From the NCBI RefSeq assembly GCF_963678635.1, contig NC_087065.1:73791345-73855344 (forward strand): a stretch of 64,000 nt of DNA, in the 5' to 3' direction. This stretch comes from Symsagittifera roscoffensis (lineage: Eukaryota; Xenacoelomorpha; Acoela; Convolutidae). Each line of letters begins with the position of its first letter. Positions within the stretch are counted from its first letter, which is position 1. Shown here piece by piece: positions 51,953 through 63,687 of the stretch. The notes under the pieces are model-generated. The model made no database searches. It saw nothing but the letters and a program-made list of their open reading frames with translations, and was not told the origin of the DNA. Made by a program: the position numbers and the translations under genes.

Positions 51953-53351
51953 CGCCAATCGAGATTATTCTCTTTATAAATTAACCTAAAAAAACGTGTC
52001 TTGCAATTTAATGAGGTTGAATTTCCTAATTATAATTTAGCTTTCAATTTCTGACTTTTCACCCGTTTGATTTAATTGATTGTCCTACTGATTATCTGTC
52101 TTTTACTTTTACTATTCTAGAAATGAAACAAAACTCGAAAAAGAAAAAGTCTCAACTTCATACTTGACTAACTCATTTAAAAACTAGGTACCAAATATTG
52201 TATCATCAAGATTATATCATTACAAGGCCAAGCTGTGAACTGGTAGGCTAGCCCGCACCGGAATTTCATGGATAAAAATTGATTAAAATGGAAAAATGTT
52301 GTCTGATATATTGTCAGTATAATCCATTATTGTTGCAAATTGGACCATAAAAATTATTACTTCCATGAAAACACTTCCATGATAATTGGTTTAGGGAGAG
52401 TAAATAAAGATCAGCAAAAAAACGAGAAAGGAAAAAAATGTATTGAAGAACAAAGTAAAAGCATGAAATTGAAAACAAGATAAGTATTTTTCATGCCAAA
52501 TCAAATCTAGTTTCATCTATAATGTGCATCAAACCAAAAGCAACTTTTAAGTTTTGAATATGCTGCATTGTGTTTGAAAATTTTAGTAAAAATTGAAGAA
52601 AAAAAAAATAGAATTATTATTATTCATTATAACTGATTATAATCAATTAAATTGGATTTTTTTATTGAAAAAAAAAACAAAAAACAAAATTTAATCAATT
52701 TTAAACTGATAATAATCAGTTACTTTGAAAATTGTAGAGATTGACAACAAAAACCTAATATAATCGATTATTATTCAAAAAACTCCAGTATGGACGGAAG
52801 GGATTTTAGCAGACCGGTTTTTTAGCAGACCGGTTTTCAGCAAACTTGAAATTTCATTGAGAATGAACTGAGAAACAGTTTGAAAATTGTTACAATGAGT
52901 GCAAATTTTGTTGACAAAGCGTGAGATAATTGATGCCTTAACCCCAGACTATTTGTATAAAATTGATGGCCCAGCCCCAGACTACGTGCATGTCAATTAA
53001 AGTCTGCTAAGAGCCACATCTTTCAGCTTTTTTGCTAAAAATTTGGTCTGCTAAGCGATCAGTCCCGTTTACTGAATAGGTAAAAAATTTGGTTGATAAA
53101 CGAAAAAAGTGTAGATTTCTGGAATCCAGAGACAAGTGATCAAACATTGTAAAATTTTGTCCAAACGATGAAAGAAAAGTAAAAAAAAAACAAGAAGAAA
53201 GAGGGCGTCCTTGATGCAGACCCGTACCCAACAAAAGCTTCTAATCTCAAAGCTTCAAAAGCAATTCGCAAAACACACAATTAGGCCTCGTAATGTTTCT
53301 AAACAAAAAATTTTAGAATTGATGAAATTTAAATAGAATAGACTCGCAAGT
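51953..53351. other. Intergenic DNA right of the LTR element
   Basis: No gene is seen. An AATAATCAGT-like motif recurs near 52620-52770. A short tandem doublet of GCAGACCGGTTTT lies at about 52808-52835. Confidence 0.5.
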
Positions 53352-55731
53352 TCAAACTATAGTATCTTTTCGCTCTTCAATTTTTGCTATTTTCTTCTGG
53401 CTGTAATCAGATGTTGACGCAAGCGCAGAAAGTTTCATAGACGCTATTGATTGTACTAAAATACTGACACAAATTAAAACTGAGCCAACTGAAGAAAGTA
53501 GCGAAGGATCCTTTTCCAGCCAAACCACTTGCAAGATATAACATATGGCGATGCTGAAAAACACCGATCAAATACCATAAGCAACTCTACCAGAATTAAT
53601 TGATTGTTTTCTCTTTTTACTGAGTATCGTATAACCATTTATTTTGCTGTTACTTCATCACCATCCGTTTTAAACTTTTGTTGTTCCGAGATTCATAACG
53701 AAAGTAACGGACTATTTGTGCTCGAGAGGTTAAAAAAAATTTTTAGATACCTTTCGAAAAGAATTGTTGTCTTGAGCTTAAATTGCAAAACTTATTTCAC
53801 CTGTAATCTTTTTTTGTAACTTATGGAGGTTTAAAAGTGGCCATTTCGGCCAATTTGGGACAATTAACGCGCGATATACTTCGCACTATTTACGCGTAAG
53901 CGAAGACTTAATCCGTCTTAGAAATCGTTCCAAATTGGCTGAAAGAAGCTTATTTGCCAAAATTGATTTGTTACAAAAAGCATAATCTATCATTTTGTAC
54001 TTTATATGGCGTGTGGCAATAATTTTCACAAAAAATTTCAAATACAAAAATCCTTTTATTTTATCATGATTACATTTAATTTTTTCAAATTATTACTGCT
54101 CTATAGACCTTAAAAGGTAGTCGGAACAATCAGGGCTTCACAGGTGAAATATCTTTTTAAATTTAAACTCAGGACAACAATAGTTTTCGATACGAGCAGT
54201 CTTTTTGTTCCGACTTTCGTAACGAAAGTAACGGAATGTTTGTGCTCGGGTGGGTTTTTTTTTTCTTCAGACAAATTTCGACTTTTTAACTAGCCATTTT
54301 TGACGGAATTTTTTGATATCATTCGAAAGCTATTGTGGTCTTGAGCTTAAATTGGAAAAAATATTTCACCTGTGATAATTTTTTGTAAAGTTATGAGGGT
54401 TTAAAGACTGCCATTTTGACCCATTTGGGACAATTAACGCGCGATACAATTCGCGCTATTAACACGTAAGCTGAGAATTAATCCGTCTTGAAAAGCGCTC
54501 CAATTGGTTCAAGGAAGCTTTTTGCCTTGATTTATTGGTTACTAGGAGCAAAATCTATCATGTTGTACTTAATAAGGCGTGTGGGTGGATGTTTTTTTAC
54601 GAAAAAACCCAATTTTTTAAAAATTTTATATTATTTTATTACATTTAAGTTTTTCATGTTATTACTACTCCATCGACCTTAAAAGGCAGTCCGAACATTC
54701 AGGGCTTCGCCCTGATACGAGCAGTCTTGTTTTTCTTTTAAAACGGCAGTTTTTATGTCTTGTTCATCAACAATTCACTGTTTTAAAAACCGATGTCGCT
54801 TGCTGAAAAAATGCCATTTTTGGCCGGAGTACAACGAAAAAACAAAATTTTTTGTGAGAGTCCGCCCCCTCTGTTTTGAAAAATAGTTTTGATTTGATCT
54901 AATCCCACCAAAAACTTGATTTTAGAAGTGGTCACATATTGTATTCAATCGGCACCTGAGTGTTTTCCACAAGCAGCTAAGAGCCGGCGAAATGAGTTTG
55001 GACGCAAATACACTCAAGTAAGAAGGAGCAACGTAAAAACAACTTCCACAAAGCACAAGGATCCAGTCTAGTATCGAAAAACAGACCGTTGGCTTTTCCC
55101 AGTCTTGAAATATTCCGGGTAGGGGATAAATGCAACAACCCACGTAATATGACGAAATCTGGGTATAACAGTTAGACTCTGGATATTTTCTGACCAAAAC
55201 GTAAAATAGACCTATGAACGATCCGGAAAGTGTTGAAAGTCCTATTCCGACAATTTGCATGTAGTAGCCAAATCCTCGGTTAATTTCACTTTCGGCTAAG
55301 CTAACTAGTATTAAGCCTAGTAAGCCGATAGCAGCTGATACAAGACTGCAATAGTGAGGGCATACTTTTAGCAGAACGGCTTCCCAGAATAATCCGGCGA
55401 GGAATGATGAAAAATATGCACAGGCTGTTGCGTCCCCTGCTGCGACAAAATCCAGGGCTAAAATGAAGAGAACATTGCTAACTCCTCCACATATAAGCCC
55501 CTTAGTTATAGTTATGACAAGAGATGACAAATTTGTTGCCGCTTTTTGGGTTGTATCGATAGATAAGCCGACAAATCCGGATAAGAAGCCGACAAATCCG
55601 GTGGTTAATATTCAGAACTGGCTACCTATTCTGGACTGTTGGAAAAACGGTCCACAAAGTGCAATGAAAAAGGCGGCAACCAGCGAAAGGCTAACACCAA
55701 TTAATTGATCACGCTGGTTAAAGCAGATCAT
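53352..55731 (-). CDS. DMT/EamA transporter, SLC35G-like, split by introns
   Basis: A membrane transporter of the drug/metabolite superfamily. The ATG at 55731 opens a first hydrophobic helix (GVSLSLVAAFFIALCGPFF). The large exon down to 54956 carries about five more helices with family-typical segments (GGVSNVLFILALDFVAAGDA, GLLGLILVSLAES, ISPALSCLWKTL). An intron from 54955 (donor GTGCCG) to 53554 (acceptor TTTTTCAG) joins in frame to the last exon 53553-53352 (ICYILQVVWLEKDPSLLSSV), the usual final EamA helices. Between the first helix and the large exon the frame contains a TGA at 55612-55614 next to a short direct repeat. That is either an unrecognised small intron or a nonsense mutation. 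Substrate unknown. Confidence 0.75.
53681..54201 (+). mobile_element. Hairpin-ended repeat N2, copy C (rearranged end)
   Basis: It starts TTGTTCCGAGATTCATAACG and ends GATACGAGCAGTC. It lies in the transporter intron and abuts copy D head to tail. Where copy D has the compact hairpin CAGGGCTTCGCCCTG, copy C has CAGGGCTTC, then about 45 bp that are an inverted copy of its own interior, then GATACGAGCAGT. Confidence 0.75.
54205..54727 (+). mobile_element. Hairpin-ended repeat N2, copy D
   Basis: It starts TTGTTCCGACTTTCGTAACG, contains the hairpin CTTTCGTAACGAAAG near the start and CAGGGCTTCGCCCTG near the end, and finishes GATACGAGCAGTCTTG. The interior shares GGGACAATTAACGCGCGAT with copies C and E. 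There are no long inverted repeats and no coding capacity. A hairpin close to the 3' end is reminiscent of Helitron or Helentron non-autonomous derivatives. Confidence 0.7.
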
Positions 55732-55781
55732 TTTTTAAAATCACAGTTCAAGTATATCGAAATGAATAAAAGTGAAAAATA

Positions 55782-56040
55782 GTGGAGTGCGGTCAAAAAG
55801 TAGACAACCTTTATTTCGTACCAGTCAAAATTTAGACAAATACTATATTGGCCAATCAGAATTGAGAAAAGAAAGCAAACTCGGGAAATAATTAATTAAT
55901 AATTTTTGTTCCGACATTCGAAGAAAGTGAGGATTTTTTTTAAGTTTGCTTCTTGTTCTTGATTCTGATTGGTTAATGAAATAGTTGTCTATTTTACGAC
56001 TAGTCTACTTTCTGGCTTGTCTACTTTTTGCTAACAAACC
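55782..56040. mobile_element. Short MITE with CAAAAAGTAGACAA inverted repeats
   Basis: The left end GGTCAAAAAGTAGACAA (55791-55807) is matched in reverse at 56018-56032 (TTGTCTACTTTTTGC). The inverted similarity extends inward through ACCAATCAGAAT-type sequence. A scrap of the N2 repeat start (TTGTTCCGACATTCG) is embedded near 55908. The exact ends and target duplication are unclear. Confidence 0.6.
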
Positions 56041-56596
56041 AAAAATAGTTTAGTGACAATAATGGAATGGAAGGCTGAAGTTCTTTGTTTTATCGAAAGT
56101 TTTCAAGTTTTGAAGTTGCACAAGGGTAACTTTTGAACGCTATACCAATTTCACCTCATAAAAGTCACGCAGCGGAGATAAAAATATCAAACGTGGTCAC
56201 AAACACTGTAGATCAAAGTCAGCATCAACAGCAGGAGTGAGTTCAGCGAATTCAAGTTTCTTTTATTCAACAGATCAAATAAAAGTACATAAAGTGAACA
56301 ATCTCCCTCTTAATCAAATTTAGGAGATATCGTTGCCCGGGTTGATGTTTGCGATTTATGTTTCATATTTTGACCGAAAATCCATAGTCGAGAAGGCCAT
56401 ATATTCGATGGCCATATGTTCCCTGAATGTTCCGACTGTGCCTTTAATCCATGACTGTCCCTTAATTCATATCGAATAGGTTTTGGGAAAAAACTTAGAA
56501 GTAACTAGGAAAATTAAACAAATTAATATGAACTAAATTAACTATCCATCGAACTATGGTGGTAACAAATTTCCGAACTGTAGATATGAACAAAAC
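56041..56596. other. Intergenic DNA, no gene seen
   Basis: Contains a sequence at 56330-56400 related to the stretch at about 9650-9720. Confidence 0.4.
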
Positions 56597-56980
56597 ACTG
56601 CTCGTATCAGGGCGAAGCCCTGAAAGTTCCGACTGCCTTTTGAGGTCTACGGAGCAGTAATAACATTTAAAAAATAAATATAATAAAATAAAATGAAAAT
56701 TTTTTCCCTAAAATTTGAAATTTTTTGTGAAAATCATTCCTCTATTTGCCATATAAAGGATAGATTTCGATCCTTTCATACAAATAAGTTAAGGGATATA
56801 AGCTTCTTTCAACCAATTTCGAACGATTTCTAAGACGGATTAAATCTCCGCTAACGCGTTGATAGCGCGAAATTTATCGCGCGTGAATTGTCCCAAATTG
56901 GCCAAAATGGCAATCTTTAAACCCCCATAACTTTACAAAAAATGATCACAGGTGAAATATCTTTTCAAATTTAAGCTCTC
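56597..56980 (-). mobile_element. Hairpin-ended repeat N2, copy E (5' truncated)
   Basis: On the minus strand it carries the N2 end, with hairpin CAGGGCTTCGCCCTG and GATACGAGCAGT, and the GGGACAATT interior. The start is missing beyond about 56980. Confidence 0.7.
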
Positions 56981-58689
56981 TTTTCAATTTAAATGTGTCG
57001 CCATTTAAGCTCTTTTTCAAATTTAAAGTGTTGCCATCAGAGTGTATGATTCCAAACCAAAATCAGAGCCATTTAGTGGCGCGAAATGGCGACGCGTGCG
57101 TAATGCGCCCACTTTTATATGAACCAATCTAAATGCTCCGCATCTCTCACCTGAATAGTTACAACAGTGCTTGTTTTTCAGGGTAAAAACCTGAATATTT
57201 CGTCTGCCTCTCAACTAGTCTCAAACTGTTTCAGATGAATGAAATTTTGACACAGAAGCCAAGCGGAGCTTCGCATCACTTTCGATACAAAAACGTATGC
57301 GTATGATTACCAGCAAATGGAAAGACAAACAGAAAATTGAAAAAAAAACTTAAAGTTTTTCTGTCAAATTTTTTTTATAAAACTTGCAAGGGACAAAAAT
57401 GCCTTAAACAAAAATTATTTGCACCATTAAAAGCTTTACAAAGAACATTCAAAATGCTTAAAAAACCGAACTTTTCTGCGGGGCCTAAGCCGACAAAAAT
57501 TATCATACACGAAAGTATAGATTATTTGATCATTTCACTTTCGACAAAAAACGTCTCACGCATGGGTATCACCACTGCTCTAAATGCAGAAAACAATTTT
57601 CAAATTTTTTTAACGAACAGGATAAAAATCGAAAAAAGAGGCAACACATCTTGGAGCTCAATTACTTGTCCAAAACCGGAATACGCTTTATCGTATATTA
57701 TGGCAATATGATTCGTACGAAATTCATACGACCAGTTAGCCTCAATTCATTTTGGAACAATTTTTTTGAGCGGGATAATTCGCCACGCATAAATAATTCG
57801 CGTTAGGTTTTCAGGATTATGGATGAAAGCTTCAAAGTTCTCGTAAATTAGTCCAAAGGATGACCAAATTTTCAACTTTCAAACTCCCATAACTTTACAA
57901 AAAAAGATGGGAGAGGTAAAATTTGATGTGAGTCAACATAAAAATTGAGGCTAAAAAAATGTTAAAACCCGATTTTAACGCCGAAAATTGACTGAATAAA
58001 AAACCACACCAAGCACAAACGTTCCATTTTCTTCGTAAGTCGGAAAAATAACAAACTTAAATTGTTAAAAATTGAGTAATATACGAAGTATATATTGACT
58101 AATTACGAGTTTTCCAAATGCTGCCAAAAAGACTATAAATAGAGGCGAATAGTCTTGATTTTGGCGGAAAAGGTTTAATCTAAGACAGGCAAAATTTTAG
58201 ATACTGAAGAAATTTAAAAAAGCGTGCCAGACGGAAAGCAAATACGGTTAGAAAATTTGTCTAGAAATGGATGAGTGACAGGATGAAATGATCAAGTTAT
58301 CCAAATGATTAAAAAGTTAACCACAACCTCACAATTCTTACAGTTCTTATGCAGCATCCAATCACAATTTTTTTCCCAAGTATAATTACCTGTTGCGAGT
58401 AGATTGTGGCCAATATGAGCGTAAGTTGAATTTTACGAAATCAGAGTGTTCAATCAGAAGTTTTTCTGCCAGAACTGACAGGTAAAATGCTCCTAGTGAC
58501 CTTAAAAGATGCAACATAAGCTGTCAAGCTCTACCATTGGGTTTCTAGCGCTACGAAAAAAATGAAGAAAGAAACATCACTGCGCAGCTCTTGGCAAATG
58601 TTTCTACAAATATTGAGATTTGGCTCAATTAAAACCATAGAGTGGCTAATAAGACCTACCATTTAGAACAGCAGTGTAGGATCGGTGAT
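56981..58689. other. Intergenic DNA with repeat relics
   Basis: 57722-57960 shares a 'ttcattttggaaca' block and the 'cataactttacaaaaaa' stretch with N2-related repeats. A 124-codon Lys-rich plus-strand frame at 57337-57711 has no recognisable domain. Confidence 0.4.
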
Positions 58690-61235
58690 CCTAACACTTT
58701 TCTACAAACTCTAATTTCGTCTGGGAGTTTACCTTGAGAAATGCATGCAGTGTAGTGACGAATCAATAAGATCAATAAGATGAGTAGTGAAGTTAACAAA
58801 CAGTGAAGTCCAAAATAGTTGAATCTTCAAAGATATAGTCCCTCCTATGGCAGAAAATGCAGGGGAAGTAAAATCTGCAAACACCCCCCCCCCCAAATGC
58901 GAACTACAGTGGCTAGGCTTATGAAACTCATAGGACGGATACTAGAGATGATATGACCCAGGCATGCAAAAACCCAGACCATTCGGACCCCCCGGCCCTA
59001 AGTGATAACGGTTCCCGGAAGTGCAAATGGCCCTATTAGAACTTGGTAACTAGCGGTTGGAATGGAGCCAAAATATAGTATGTTATAGACCTAATTAAGG
59101 GAAGCTTAAGTTTAGAAACCCAGACCCCTTGGATCCCTACTTCCGGTTTTATGCCCTATGCAAATAGACCTCACCCCGAATTCAGGGAGTCGTTTCTCGG
59201 ACCCCACTGAACGCAGGAAGCTAAAACTTTGAGATGGCATAGGTAGCAACGAAGTACATCTTGTGTTATAATTTGAACCAAATCCAGCGGCTGAACCGGA
59301 ATTTATTAACACTTTGGAAAACCACCCCTTAAACCGGAAGTAGGCAATTTACGCAAAATAATGAGCGAGGGCAGATTGATTTTATGGCGGCATACTACAA
59401 CTCACCCCCGGAAAAAGACCCCTCGTGATTAAAACCCCTCTGGCGACTCTTTCCGGTGTTAATAGCCTCTCCCCGGGAAAAGTAATTATGGACCTTAGAA
59501 ATGGGATAACTTGGAAAGTATTAACGGGATATTGATTAAACTTGAAGGTAGGACCCCTATGGGATTTTAAACCCGAATATGGAAGATTGACCCCGGGTGA
59601 CCCCGAGATGACCTCAAATTGACCTTTAGGCGTTTATGACCAAATTTGTATGGAAAACCTCGGGATTAACACCGGAAAGAGGCGTATTCAATCGACCCCA
59701 ACCCTTGGGAAGGAGAATCGGTCACCTTACTAATTTTTGGGAGTGAACTTACCTATTGGGGAATAATTGAGAAGCCGAAAAAGGTATAGCTTAGACTTTG
59801 CATAATTGAATTAGTGGAATCATTTGTAGTGAACTTGGCAAACATCGGGTTCAACTTAGTTTGGCGAGTGCGCTATTAATAGAGTAGCAATACGGGTAAA
59901 AGAAAAGTAGTCCCAGGGGGAATTGACAGAACTGAAGCATAGCATGAGAAGTAGGAGTCCTAAATAACATGAATGAACGGGACATTTACTTAGCTCCCCG
60001 GAGGTGACTTTTTGGCACAATTCGACCCCTAATAAGTGAATTACGTTCCCCTGATAGCTAGAAGGTCGGGATTAGAATAGAGTATAGATCGGAATTTTAG
60101 ATGCTTAGGATGAGTTAGCGACCCATAAAAAGGGTCTTCCCCTACGCCTGGGAAGTTGGAACGTTAATGGGATAATTAAATAAAAACCTTGGGAAGATTG
60201 GTTAATCAAACATAACTCGGTTTGGAGGTGAAAGTGGACTTGATATTTGCACAACTTAGTTAGAGATTCCTATAATGAACTTGGAACTTAATACTAGTGG
60301 CATCAGGGGAAGAATTCAGTCAAGACCTTGCGAAATGGGTACCAAAGTAAATGTCAGGACTTGTAGGGACGACATAACTCTAACTATAACTAAAGCTCAA
60401 ATAGACAAATATAATAGAGAATAACAAGCAGCCTACCCTTAGGCAGAACAGTGATAACTACTATTGAGAGCAGTTGGTTCTCGGTCAGAGTTAGAGAATA
60501 CTGTGAATTACTAGAGAGAGTAGTCGGTTCTCGTTAGCTAAAGAAGAACAATTGTGCTGTGAGAGCGAACGTTTGGTTCTCAGTTAGTTAGAGAATCAGG
60601 AATTGCGAGGTAAAGAGATCAGTCAAAGTACTTCAAAGGAATAGTGATCCTTAGCGACACTATTAATTTTAGTAGGTCGGACTGAGTGATTGAGCGGAAT
60701 TACTGTGGGTAATTCAATAATTAAGAGTTTCTAGAAAAGAGACAATTGTTGGCTAAGTTATTTGGAACGCAAATTGCAATTAGGCAATTGTACCGATTGA
60801 TCGCGGACCCTTTCCTTTTGATTAGATTACTAGATTATATTTGGGCCGCCTAGACCCTTCTGTATTTGGGCCAATACTTATTTGAATTTAATTACTACTG
60901 AAAATTCGTGTGATTGGCGAGAGTGAACGAGACAGCCGCAAGAGAAGTATAGAGAGGGGCAAGTAACAGAATACAGGACAGAGTAGTTGCCACCAACTTA
61001 ACCCTTTCGGGATTGTGGATAGTGGTGAATGTCGGTCGCCCCGCTCAATTCACTACCAAAGAGACCACTTTGCGGTGCCGTTAAGTTAGAAAGTGAGAAC
61101 GGACCTAGAGAAGCAATCCCTGAAAGCTACAAGCAGTAAGAAAATAAATAGCAAGATTGGATATTTCAGCAAATGGCGTGATTGGTGATTGGAGGCCTTC
61201 AGCAAATGGCGATCTGGTCCTAGTCTCAAATATCT
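58690..61235. other. ORF-less island of higher GC
   Basis: About 2.5 kb whose base composition (near 45% G+C by eye) contrasts with the flanks (near 33%). Few homopolymer runs occur except C11 at about 58884. CCGGAA or TTCCGG occurs repeatedly between 59010 and 60000. Between 60460 and 60610 a motif like GTTCTCGTTAGCTAAAGAA repeats three times. No open frame exceeds about 66 codons. It could be a non-coding transposon derivative or a young insertion. No termini could be set. Confidence 0.5.
61165..61211 (+). repeat. Two 14-bp direct repeats TTCAGCAAATGGCG
   Basis: Copies at 61165-61178 and 61198-61211, 33 bp apart, at the right edge of the GC island. Confidence 0.85.
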
Positions 61236-63013
61236 TTTTTCATAGCAACGTTTTTAGAGAATTCTTTAAATGCAGTGAATGACTTGCACAGGTTTTTCTG
61301 CTTTTCGAAAAATGTTTGTTGGCAATTTTTCAATATTGTTAAAAGAAAACATCAAAAATATGGATCAATAGTCCCCCACCACAGGTTTTTTTGAAGGCTG
61401 TAGATAACGAATTAGGTAAAAGAGGCTAGGAAACTATACAAGCACACAAGAGAGTAGGCGGTCTTCCCATCCGTACTCTTTTTTGAAAATCGGTTAAAAA
61501 ACTAAATTTTATTAAAACTTTTGCAAAGAGACTCAAACAAAATGGAAACAAAAACACTTTCATTTTCATAATGCATAGTTTTTTATCAAATAAGAATTCT
61601 GATCAAGCATGTCACGCAGGAAATTTGAATTTTAAATCAGTAACGGAGCAAAACTTCCGATGAGGAAACAAGCCGGCAATCTTTGAGCAGACACCAAATG
61701 AGCCGAAAATTAAAAAAAAAAATACTTTTTTAAATAAGAACCATTAAAAGTTCCAACTGCCTCCTGAATCAACAATCAAGATGATGACATGATCATTGCT
61801 TTGAGTACAAAAAACCGTGATGTGGCAACTAAGTCGACCAAATTTGAGCAGAAAAATGGAAGACCGACAAATAATTTTTACCTGAAAATTTTTTTTCAAT
61901 TGCATAAGTTCTGAAAAAAATAGGTTTTGTTGGGATTCGAACCCAGAAAAGGATGAAAACGCCCCAGCGTTGCTTCTACGCCAAATACAACGGAATGTGG
62001 AAATGTTTAAGATTCAATAAAAAAAGCAAGTTGAAATTTTGTAAAAGTTTGTTACAGGAAAAAAAGTCTAAAGTCTAGTTCCCGATTACAAGACACTTGC
62101 TTTCGCAAATGTACAAAAATCAATTCACTGACAAAACTTAGAAAATAAATTTTAAATTTTTTTTCCTGATTTTTGAATGGGATCATTGGTGGTGTTAGTA
62201 GACCATGCTTCTAAGCGAGTACAAATTTTTTGCTGAAGGTGCGCAGTACTGACATGAAAGACCACTATTTTTTCTTGACTCATAGTAATTTTTTCCTTTT
62301 TGACTCATCCAGATTTCAGATTCGATAAGAAAGTGTTATTTTAATTTCAATTGTCATTGATTATTTTTAAAACACATTGTCGTCTTAATCTGGCAATTCA
62401 AATTTTGAAATCCCACGCAACAAATCAAAATCTCTGCAAAAATTAATCAAAACCACTTATCGAAGAGATAAAGGATAATCAATCAAGCTGATTAGCTCTT
62501 TAAAGGAGGTCGATTGCTGTTCAGTTGTCTAAAACTACGTTTAAAAAAAACGATAAGAAAACTAAGAAAACTTACAATGAAGAAACTTAGAATTTGATTT
62601 TGTTAATTTTTCATGCAAATCCTAGTCAATTTGGTTAAAATAGTTGGGGAACTTTAATTTTAATTTCCACTACCACTTCAACAGATAAACGAGTATCGCT
62701 GCAAAATATCTGTTGGTTTTAAGGGGTTTCGGTCTGACAGCAAGTGAGCCTATTGCCATGCATATGTAAAAGACCGCAGTTGGCGCGATCGCTCGTTCAA
62801 ATTTTGTTTACTCAAATTATGTCTCCAATTAGCGTTCAGTTTTTCATATCTTCAATTACGCGAAGGAAATTGTCAATTCCCTCAAATTAAATGATTTTTA
62901 AAAATTAATTGAAAACTTGTACTTTAGTTATATTTCGACAAAGAACACCTATTTAAAACAGTTATCACATGCTATTTGGCCCACATGCTTGTCGATACTG
63001 ACAGAATTTCTTT
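61236..63013. other. AT-rich intergenic DNA, no gene seen
   Basis: Holds one tRNA-like relic (separate entry) and only short low-complexity frames. Confidence 0.5.
61925..61992 (-). pseudogene. tRNA-like relic with intact B box
   Basis: The minus strand carries a consensus B box GGTTCGAATCCC and outer segments GTTGTAT and AACAAAAC that pair partly. The D-arm side (TTTGGCGTAGAAGC) is weak. Confidence 0.5.
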
Positions 63014-63518
63014 TTTTGTTCCGACCATTTGGAAAATGTGGGAAAATTTTGTTTTCGTGCGTTCAAATTTTTTTCTACGCAAAATCAGGTATCACAAAGA
63101 ATCACCTGAATGCGTCGAGTGATATACCAATTTCAAGCCCTCTCAGTCGTGATTCGAACGACATTTCAAAACGTGTTCCCAGTATCGAGAAACACTGATT
63201 CAAAAGTTTTAATTTCTATTTCAGTTTCGAGCGAATAAAGCGAGCGAACAGGGTTAAGATTTTTTACCGCCATTTTGGGAACCAAAAACTTTAAAAAAAA
63301 ACTGAAATTATTTGTATTTCAAGCCATTTTTTTTACAAAAGTTTTTTTCCATTTTGCCTATATTACTATGACTGTCAAGTATGCCTGAATTATAGATTAA
63401 CACCACATCCTTTTACCACACCACGCAGAAAAAAAACTTAATTTGAAAAAAAAATTCTAGTTTTTTTTCAGACAATGGTCGGAACATTCTGGGATACTTG
63501 CACAGTAACCGGCTATCC
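63014..63518 (-). mobile_element. Non-autonomous repeat, family N1 copy B
   Basis: Inverted relative to copy A at 29899. The end ACAAGGATAGCCGGTTACTG and the interior block GACAGTCATAGTAATATA are shared, as is the GGTCGGAACA end. Confidence 0.65.
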
Positions 63519-63687
63519 TTGTTTGTTTTTGTAAATGTCTTTTCAACATTTGTTCGCGCTGATAGTATGAATTGTGTAAATCATTGTTAAATAAATACTT
63601 ATACCTCTTGAGAAATAAATCTTCTTCAGGGGCTAGATCTCTTATGAAGTTGCTGTATAAATTTCGGTGCGTATTTGATCGAAACAT
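63519..63687 (-). CDS. Possible short exon interrupted by repeat N1
   Basis: An ATG at 63687 opens a charged, Tyr-rich frame (for example NDLHNSYYQREQMLKRHL) of about 56 residues outside the repeat. The frame then runs into N1 copy B. Its composition looks more coding-like than the surroundings, but there is no domain, so it may be chance. Confidence 0.25.

Noticed and set aside
35310-55614. Host genetic code in which TGA is sense
   Set aside because: In-frame TGA codons occur in the env extension and in the transporter, but local damage or splicing explains them more simply. The Helitron genes end normally and read well with the standard code.
57337-57711. 124-codon Lys-rich plus-strand frame
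   Set aside because: No recognisable motif; it lies in repeat-rich AT sequence.
62917-63198. 93-codon plus-strand frame
   Set aside because: It overlaps the end of repeat N1 copy B and has no domain; probably chance.
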